DNA of 64,000 bases from Neoconidiobolus thromboides FSU 785 (taxonomy: Eukaryota > Entomophthoromycota > Entomophthoromycetes > Entomophthorales > Neoconidiobolaceae): NCBI GenBank assembly GCA_025603075.1, contig MU626363.1, positions 1 through 64,000 on the forward strand, written 5' to 3'. A model generated the notes under the pieces. It worked only from the letters and a program-made list of their open reading frames with translations, did no database searches and had not been told where the DNA came from. A program made the position numbers and the translations under genes. Within the stretch, counting starts at the first letter, position 1. Each line of letters begins with the position of its first letter. Below, piece after piece: positions 56,637 to 64,000 of this stretch.

Positions 56637-58128
56637 TCAATCTTGAGCTTGTGGTGCTACCACAGCCACTAAAACCGTGATATCATCCCTTTTACCACCT
56701 TGAAACTTTATGCCCTCTTTCTTAGCTCTTTCTTCAAAAGGTGTAGATTGATTGGTCGTGGTCTGTTGTGATACTTTGCAGGCACGAGCTGCTAAAGCAT
56801 GAGATAAGTCTCCAGGTCTCAAATTAGCTTCATAATGACTTGATGCATTTCTAAGGCTCGTTGATGTAGTGCAAAACCCCAAAACTTCATTATAGGAACT
56901 TGTATCATATACCCAATCAAAGTCGGGCTTCCATTTTGTTACTTCTTCTTCAATATCAGAAAGGAATAAATTGTCAAATAAACCATCACTTCCCATTACT
57001 ATAACATCTCCTTTTTCTACTGAATATGAGTAGTATTGTGCATCTTTTGGTCGATCCTTAGAATTTGTGCCCAATTGATATGGGAAGTTGAATGAATGTT
57101 GTTGCTCTAAAGTTTGGAAAATAACAACGCCGTCTCTTAAAACTACTACTCCACAATCACCCAAATTCGCAATCCTCAATTCGTTATTTCGAAGTATAAC
57201 AATACATGCTGTACTTGAGCCTTTTATTTTCTAAGTAAATATATAAATATAAATTATAATTAGTATATAATCATAACACTTACATAACTTGAAGCTGATT
57301 CAATAGCTAAACGATAACTATTTTCAAGAATCTTAATAGGATCTACTTGATGATAAAACAACCGCTGTTCACAAGGTGATAAATAAACACCACCTTCAGC
57401 TGGTGACTGCGAAGAATTGTAATCCAAACTCTCTAACTTTGAAAGTTCTTGACAAGCAAAATGCATCAAGTTGCGCGAAAAGAAGGCAGAGTTTGCACCT
57501 AAACAACATTAAGTTCAAACGTTATTGAAACAAAGAAAGAAATACCTTTCACTTTTCTCCATCCTCCTACTCCATCTGCTACCCCTAAAGAGTCTTTACG
57601 TATGAAACATGCATCTTCACCAAACCCCTTACTTAAATAAAACTTATCTTCATCTGGAAAAGGTAACTTTGAATTTGTTTTTGGTATCCCTGTAACTCCA
57701 TAATCAAAGTAATACTGCTGCCAAGGATGTAAATGCATTCCATAATCTGATTGTTGATTCCAGTCTTTAACTATTGGTGGCGATGGTGACGGATAGTACA
57801 AATCGAAAAATCCAGCGTCTGAACGAGGATTATAAATTGTACTTGAATTAAATTCATTATTTACTAGGGGTAGCATCCCCATTGAATCCCCCATCGATTT
57901 ATTGTTAGTCCCTTGATTAGGGTAAAAGGATGAATAGCCACCATTTCTAAGGGCTAACTGAGTTTCCCCAAAGTTGTAAGGTACCTGACAGTGGTCCCCG
58001 ACCTTTACAGTGCCCAACGTAATTTGACTTAAATATTTATAAAATTTTGAGGCATTAGAGGTATCCTTCAAAACTTTAGAAGCCTGCCTCGCCTTGATTA
58101 AACTTGATGCTCTCAATACTGCCGACAT
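56637..58128 (-). CDS. PTC7: PP2C-type phosphatase, PTC7-like, three exons
   Basis: 463 residues from exons 58128-57546, 57498-57284 and 57230-56637. The first ~22 residues (MSAVLRASSLIKARQASKVLK) are basic, Ser/Ala-rich and lack acids, as in a mitochondrial targeting sequence. PP2C metal-binding motifs: GEDACFIRKDSLGVADGVGGW, IANLGDCGVVVLRDG, VIVMGSDGLFDNL and KRDDITVLVAVV. The short form of the domain with SPCEQRLFYHQVDP/PKDAQYYS elements matches Ptc7. The yeast enzyme dephosphorylates coenzyme Q biosynthesis proteins (Coq7) and other mitochondrial targets. A ~110-residue insert before the first metal motif is Pro/Tyr-rich and unusually long. Shares an upstream region with the divergent S28 peptidase gene. 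Confidence 0.9.
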
Positions 58129-59085
58129 GCTTCAAAAAAACTTGCTTATTAAAATGAATCCTAATTTTGATAGAATTGATTAGAACAGAAACCGTTAATT
58201 TTATAAAATCTCTCACCATTACTTTTTACTAATTGTTTTGGTTAGGTTAGAAATATCAATTGAGACTTAAATTTTATTGGCTAAATTTTAATTTTTATTC
58301 CTAATAGATCTTATTCTATTGGCCATTAACATATACACTTGATCTCATTGGATCATTCTGACATTGTGTCACTATGTCCAAACAAACGCTTTAGATATTA
58401 TCTAAAATTAGCAGGTTGAAGGCTAATCTTAGGAAAAATGGCTTTAAATCATTTACCAATATTAATGTGACTGCTGACAATTTAAGAACTTTAGATCCAG
58501 AAAATAAATAGTGCACCATACCCTGATGATTTCATTGGTTAAGCGAAGTTATTCAGATACTTGAGCTTATTTTATATTTCAATTAATAAACTGTGGATAA
58601 AATAATATTCATTTTAATTTATTTTATATTATGTTGAGCTACTAAAATATTATTTTATTAGAACACTTGGAGGTGCTACGCACATTATTTAATTTACTTG
58701 ATTAAAATTTTACGGCTTATAAACCAATAAGTTAATTTTATTCAAAATATCAATTATAAAATATTATCACAATATTCAAGAATGTTTATTTAGTTAAGAA
58801 ATTAATATCAATTATTTTATGATAGATTATTGAGTTAAAAAGATGAAAAACAAATAAACTGATAGACTAAAGCTATATCATTTTTATTAAAAGAAGTTAA
58901 AAGAGGTACTAGAACAGCAATTGAACAACATTGATAAATCTAAAAATGGAAAATAAGCAAGTTAAAATGTTAAAAATGTCAATAAAAATAAAACGGAAAT
59001 TAAGAAAGGTTATAACAAGAAAAAAAAATAAGAGATGTATAAATAACATATTGTGTTTTTATTTTACAATATTAAATATTAAAGA
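58129..59085. other. Divergent promoter region
   Basis: 957 nt between the starts of PTC7 (-) and the S28 peptidase (+). No open frame or repeat was recognised. Both promoters must lie here. Confidence 0.5.
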
Positions 59086-60657
59086 ATGAATTTATTTATA
59101 CGTCTATTTTTCCTTTTATTAACTTGTTTAAATATAACTTATAGTTTAAGGTAATACTAAACTAAACCTATTATTTAATTAATTAAATTTTGCTTAGGGC
59201 TATAGCAGCTATAGATTATGAAAACGAGGCAGGAATTAAGCCAATACCATTATTAACTAATAAATTAGAACCTATGATGGCTGAAGGCAAAGGTTTAATA
59301 TTTCAACAAAGAGTTGATCATTTTAATTTAAATGATAACAGAAATTTTAGTCAACGCTACTATCAAAATGACAACTATTATAAAGTGAATGGACCACTAT
59401 TATTATATATTGGTGGGGAAGGCAAGTTAGTCTCAAGAAGTAGTGAAAGTGGGTTTATAGTAAGGATAGCCCAACAACTTCAAGCTATGATTTATACCTT
59501 AGAGCATCGCTATTATGGGGAAAGTAGATTATTTGAAGATATGAGTGTAGATAACTTGAGTTATTTAAGTAGTCTACAAAGTTTAAAAGATATTGAATCC
59601 TTTTTACAAAGCAAAAGAAAGGAGAATCAAAAGGTAATTGTTGTTGGTGGTAGTTACGCTGGTAATTTAGCTGCTTGGTCTAGAAAATTGTTTCCAAATT
59701 TAATTGATGCGGCTTTAGCTTCTTCTGCTCCAGTAAAAGCACTTGGAGATTTTTATCAGTATGATCAAATTACTGCGATTTCATTTGGTGAAAAGTGTGC
59801 TAATATCATTGCTAACTTTACTAAAAACTTGGACACATTATTAAATAGTAAAAACAGTAATGCAATCTCAAAAGTTAAAGAACAATTTGAATGTCAAAGT
59901 GTAATAGATGACACTATGTTTGTATCTGTGCTATCGGATATGTTTGCAACAGCAGTGCAATATAATCGACCTAATGTACCGTTTAATGTGAATACTGTAT
60001 GTAGTAATATAGATTATAACATGTCATTCAATGAATATTTAGCATATTTTTCAACTGCTGCCAAGATTTATTTCAAATCTCAAAATAAATCGTGCTATGA
60101 TTTAACCTTTATAGATGAAATCAAAGATATCAAATACAATCCAGATAATGCTAACAGACAGGTAGATTATATTATTAAGCTGATTATGTGTATATTTATT
60201 TATTTACTTTTGTTACATTATATAGTGGACTTATCAAACATGCACTGAATTTGGATATTATCAAACAGCACCAAACAGTGGAATAAGTCTAAGGTCCCAA
60301 AGATTAACGTATGATTGGATTTATAACACAGTATGCTCTAAGCAACACTTTAGTAAATTAATTGGCCCACCTAAAGTCGAAGATATAAATCAAAGGTATG
60401 GTGGAAATGAATTAATAAGCAAAGTCATCTATACAAATGGAAAATTAGATCCTTGGTCTTACTTATCAGTATTACCCAATAAAGACAGCCCCATGAATAA
60501 CGATATAAGCAATATGAATACAAGTAATAATCTGGTACTTTTGATTACTTCTGCTTCCCATACTCAAGATCTTTTACCTGATTTTGATAATGATCCCTTA
60601 GATTTAAGATTAGCAAGGAGTTTAGTATTAAAAAAATTAGCGGAATGGATAAATTAA
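59086..60657 (+). CDS. Serine carboxypeptidase S28 family (PRCP/DPP7-like), secreted, three exons
   Basis: 486 residues from exons 59086-59150, 59198-60161 and 60226-60657; introns 47 and 64 nt, phases 2 and 0. Exon 1 encodes little but a signal peptide (MNLFIRLFFLLLTCLNITYS). The S28 hallmarks follow: FQQRVDHFN, QRYYQND, LLYIGGEG, LEHRYYGES, nucleophile Ser174 in VGGSYAGNLAAW, the WTYQTCTEFGYYQT segment, Asp418 in NGKLDPW and His455 in SASHTQDL. These enzymes remove residues after proline in acidic secretory or lysosomal/vacuolar compartments, or outside the cell. Several Asn-x-Ser/Thr sites fit a glycoprotein. It stands tail-to-tail with the LRR gene. Confidence 0.93.
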
Positions 60658-60849
60658 TAAAAGTATAATATAATTGAAATTAAATAGCATCACTATCTAG
60701 TTTATTATTATCAAACTATTCCAACAACCATTGTTAAAAATAAATCAAATTGAGTATTATTCATAATTACTAACATCAAACTGTTGTAGAAATTGCTGTC
60801 ATTTGTTCCATTCAATTACTTAAGATAGCTACTATATCTAAGTACTCGT

Positions 60850-62313
60850 TTAGTTCTCAGTAAATATTATCAAATCTTTCTTTAGTAAATGCTTTGCACT
60901 TAGATGTTTTTTAAGGGATTCACTATCACTACATTTGATCACTTTTAAGTCGGGCGCCATTATAAGCAATGCTTCTAGTATAACATTATCAATAAAAGAT
61001 CCCTTAATACCTATCGCCCCCAATTTTAGTGGCTTGGTATTCAAATTCATTAATTGGGGCATCATAGTATTTACTGGTATTTCGCTCCTTGTCCTTGTAG
61101 ATGTTATATCCAATGTTACTACATTTAACAAACTCATAACTAAGTAACTTAAAAATAAAAAACCAATTGGATAAGCACCCCGGATTGCTAATGTTGCAAG
61201 GTTTGCTATTGGAGCAGTATCCATCTTTCTGCGCCTTACCAATAATGAAAAATGCTCATCTGTTATACTATTCCCATTTAAAGATAGTGTTCGTAAAGTT
61301 GGATGCTGGAATATAGTTGTAACATGCTCAATAGATAAATTTGCACAGTTATCTAATGTCAAAGTAACTAATTGAGGGAATCTCTGCATTGTAAAATAAT
61401 ATTCGACATCCATATTCAAACGTGCTAAACTAATTGTACTTAATCCATAATTGCTGCCTACTAATAATTGTGAAAATTTGATCCCTTCTTCAATCAATTG
61501 CTTACTGCCTACTATTTTAAGTCTCTTTAATTTTGGTATCTTACTGTTTAATAACTTTAGTTTGGCTGTGTTTTTAGTGATATCGGCCAATGCCCCAAAT
61601 GACAATTCTTTATATCGATGTATCGATTTTTCTAATGCTAAGAGACCTTCTTCATAAAACGCTTCCGTTGCCAAATCCAAACAATCTAACTCTGGAAATC
61701 TATTTTCTATATACCTTATTGTGTTATCTTCAACCAAAGTTAGCTGACCCAAACTTAACGTCTTTAAACTGTCATTTAAAAAAAATAATATTTCTTGTAA
61801 ACAAGGGGTCTCAATATTCATTCGATTAATTCTTAATGTTAGTATCTTTGGAAATTTGGGTATCTGTGCTAAAGTTGTGATTTCTTTATTTACTGGACTA
61901 CCTAAAGTTAAATGTCGAATTTCTGTTCCATAGTACTTATACACTAAATCTAACACTTCATTTACTGGGCATTGTTCGATTTTAATAGTATATATAATTT
62001 TGCAGTTTTTAAATAAAGTTTCATAAAACGGAAGGTCATGAGAGTTAGTTAACATGATCCTCCTCACATAACCTCCATATTTTACTAAAGATTCTTCCAT
62101 TTCAATCTCTGCTTTCTCTTCGTTGTATTCTACCCACTCTTCGGTAAACTCATAGTTAATTTGTCTTAATATAATTTCACAAAACGTAGTATTTAAGTCC
62201 ATTAGCCTTAACTTTTCCAATTTGGACGCCCAATGAATTAATTTCAAAATTGTATTTTTAGTGTACCTATTCTTTTCTTTCAGCTTGACTGACTCATTAT
62301 TATTGGTACTCAT
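60850..62313 (-). CDS. RNI-like leucine-rich-repeat protein
   Basis: 487 residues, intronless. After a short charged N-terminus come about ten irregular leucine-rich repeats with the ribonuclease-inhibitor-like LxxLxLxx(N/C) pattern, such as LRHLTLGSPVN-type, FPKILTLRINRMNI, LKTLSLGQLTL, FPELDCLDLATE, PQLVTLTLDNCANLSIEHV and PTLRTLSLNGNSIT. No F-box was recognised at the N-terminus, although fungal proteins of this type often have one; a missed upstream exon is possible. No signal peptide or membrane segment. The likely role is protein-protein recognition, perhaps as a ubiquitin-ligase substrate adaptor, but that is inference. Confidence 0.75.
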   Translation of the reverse strand: MSTNNNESVKLKEKNRYTKNTILKLIHWASKLEKLRLMDLNTTFCEIILRQINYEFTEEWVEYNEEKAEIEMEESLVKYGGYVRRIMLTNSHDLPFYETLFKNCKIIYTIKIEQCPVNEVLDLVYKYYGTEIRHLTLGSPVNKEITTLAQIPKFPKILTLRINRMNIETPCLQEILFFLNDSLKTLSLGQLTLVEDNTIRYIENRFPELDCLDLATEAFYEEGLLALEKSIHRYKELSFGALADITKNTAKLKLLNSKIPKLKRLKIVGSKQLIEEGIKFSQLLVGSNYGLSTISLARLNMDVEYYFTMQRFPQLVTLTLDNCANLSIEHVTTIFQHPTLRTLSLNGNSITDEHFSLLVRRRKMDTAPIANLATLAIRGAYPIGFLFLSYLVMSLLNVVTLDITSTRTRSEIPVNTMMPQLMNLNTKPLKLGAIGIKGSFIDNVILEALLIMAPDLKVIKCSDSESLKKHLSAKHLLKKDLIIFTEN

Positions 62314-62574
62314 CCTTTTAATAACTTTTAATTAAAATTGTTGATGTAAATTGTATTTAACAAACATTTTACAAATACTCATTTTTAAGAATACTTTAAA
62401 CATGAACCATTGTTTTTATTGGCTACAATTTATAAATCATTCAATTTTATGGGAAACTGAAATTCTATTATAAACATAAAATTATTAAAAAATCAAATTT
62501 CCATCCAAAAATAATTTGAGTTTATTATATTAGGTGATATATAAATTGGATTTTGTAGATGGAAGATAGTAAAA

Positions 62575-64000
62575 CTAAGCATTGTTAGTTGTATTTTGAT
62601 TTTGCTTATCAGTGGAGAATGATCTGGAATGGGAGGACATAGATTTGCGAGAACGACGTAAAGCAGAGAATACTTTATTTTTACGTTGAACATCACGACC
62701 AACAGACTCCCAAATCATTTGTTCTCTACTAACAAGTGGGGTACGGTATTGTCCTTCATCGGAACTAAAATCAGGTAGTAAACGAAGTACTAAGCCAACT
62801 GGGAGGGAAAGGGACCCAATAAGAATGGAGATGAACCATTGATAGGCAGTAAGTGGAACAGTTGAGAAGGCAGCACCACCAAACAAAACTAAAATAATTT
62901 GTCCAACAACCACAACTACTTGCACCAATACAAAAATTTGGTTATGAGTAATGTTTTGTAACACGTTGACTTCATCATTGATACGGCGACAATTTAACTC
63001 ATTGAATACTTGCAAAAAGACAAATGCGTTGAATACACAAGTACGAAGAACTGCTTCGCCATCTGGACTACCAATATCAATTTGAAGTAGCTTATCTCCA
63101 AAGTAAATAAAGGCGAGATTAATACAAACTAAAGATTAATATTATAATTTAAAAAGTAATAATAAAACAAACTTACTTTGGAAAATTGCTTGCCCAAAAA
63201 TATGTTTCCACATTTTATTGGTAATTAATGGTGCTTTGCGATCAGTTGGGAGAGATTCTAAAAGTTCATCAGTTGGTGGCTCAGTAGCTAATGCAAGTGC
63301 AGCAAGGGTATCCATAATGAGATTGACCTTAAAAATTAGTAAATATATGTAGCAATTAAAATGAAGCTTACCCAAAGAAGTTGAACAGAGGTTAAAATAG
63401 ATTCATTATTAGAGTTGGTAAGTGCAGAAATAAAGGCCAATATTACGGCAGTAATGTTAACTGTAAGTTGGAATTGTAAAAATTTACGTACGCCTTGGTT
63501 TACTGCACGACCCCATTTCATTGCCTTAACAATAGAATTGAAGTTGTCATCCATAAGGATAATAGCTGAGGCTTCTTTAGCTACTTCAGTTCCAGCAATA
63601 CCCATTGAAAATCCTACATCTGCCATCTTGAGCGCTGGTCCATCATTAGTACCATCGCCAGTCATTGCAACGACATCTCCAAGTTTTTGAAGAGTACGGA
63701 CAACAATTTGTTTATCTGAAGGAGAAGATCTAGCCAAAACTTGTAATCTAGGAACAGTTTCAGCTAATTGGCTTTCATTAAGTTTACGTAATTCAGGACC
63801 AGTCATAACAGTACCACCCTTAGAATAGATACCAGCTTTGGTAGCAATAGCTTTGGCAGTTTCAAGATTGTCACCAGTAATCATTTTAACGTATACACCA
63901 GCATCACGACATTTAGTAACAGAGTCTTTAACTCCATCACGTAATGGATCCTCAATACCAACAATACCGATCATTACTAATTTTTCAAGTGGTGCTTCCT
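62575..64000 (-). CDS. PMC1: P2B-type Ca2+-transporting ATPase (PMC1-like), 3' part only
   Basis: The gene runs off the right edge. Visible exons: 64000-63372, 63327-63177 and 63128-62575, with introns of 44 and 48 nt (phases 0 and 1). The sequence starts in the P domain: EKLVMIGIVGIEDPLR, VKMITGDNLETAKAIA, the hinge MTGDGTNDGPALKMADVGFSMG, then KEASAIILMDDNF. The C-terminal membrane domain follows with VNLIMDTLAALALATEPP (including Ca2+-site residues), FNAFVFLQVFNELNCRRI, NQIFVLVQVVVVVGQI and LPVGLVLRLLPD. The tail is short and basic/Ser-rich (RRSRKSMSSHSRSFS). It moves Ca2+ into the fungal vacuole or out of the cell. N-terminal domains are outside the window, so tail-type regulation cannot be judged fully. 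Confidence 0.94.

Overview
The window is strongly AT-rich nuclear DNA from a eukaryote, most likely an early-diverging fungus. Genes carry many short introns (about 45-90 nt) with GTAAGT/GTATRT-like donors, CTAAT-type branch sequences and TTTAG acceptors. The gene set is fungal: eIF2B delta, Lag1-type ceramide synthase, SLC25A32/FLX1-type carrier, PTC7 phosphatase, PMC1-type Ca2+-ATPase, DHA2 drug transporter. AT content together with secreted trypsin, lipases, an S28 peptidase and RNI-like LRR proteins would suit an entomophthoralean fungus such as Conidiobolus; that assignment is inference. No tRNA, rRNA or CRISPR was recognised. Layout: 0-6.8 kb holds a decayed DDE-type transposon gene, a broken copy of a DHA2 transporter, a tubby/LURP-like protein, a decayed coding region and a small two-exon acidic gene. 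6.8-14.4 kb is nearly gene-free and rich in a ~105-bp MITE family. 14.4-15.5 kb has a three-exon fungal membrane protein. 16.8-18.9 kb encodes a secreted protein built from tandem six-cysteine modules and interrupted by an assembly gap; a larger 17-module relative lies on the other strand at 37.5-40.8 kb. Between them are a four-exon hemerythrin-like protein, a small type I membrane protein, a LipA-like lipase, a zinc-finger protein, a trypsin and the intact DHA2 transporter. 43.1-49.0 kb is a tight plus-strand run: ceramide synthase, eIF2B delta, mitochondrial carrier. 49.0-53.8 kb is again MITE-rich and gene-free. 53.8-64.0 kb is compact and MITE-free: second lipase, ABHD4/CLD1-like hydrolase, PTC7, S28 peptidase, LRR protein and the 3' part of a Ca2+-ATPase cut by the window edge. 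Most multi-exon models were assembled by hand from splice signals and reading-frame continuity; all exon sums are multiples of three. The genes do not form one pathway. Secreted digestive enzymes (trypsin, S28 peptidase, two lipases) and secreted cysteine-repeat proteins fit osmotrophic or host-associated feeding; the rest is housekeeping. The most novel features are the six-cysteine tandem-repeat proteins and the 29-copy MITE family with nested, back-to-back and fold-back copies.
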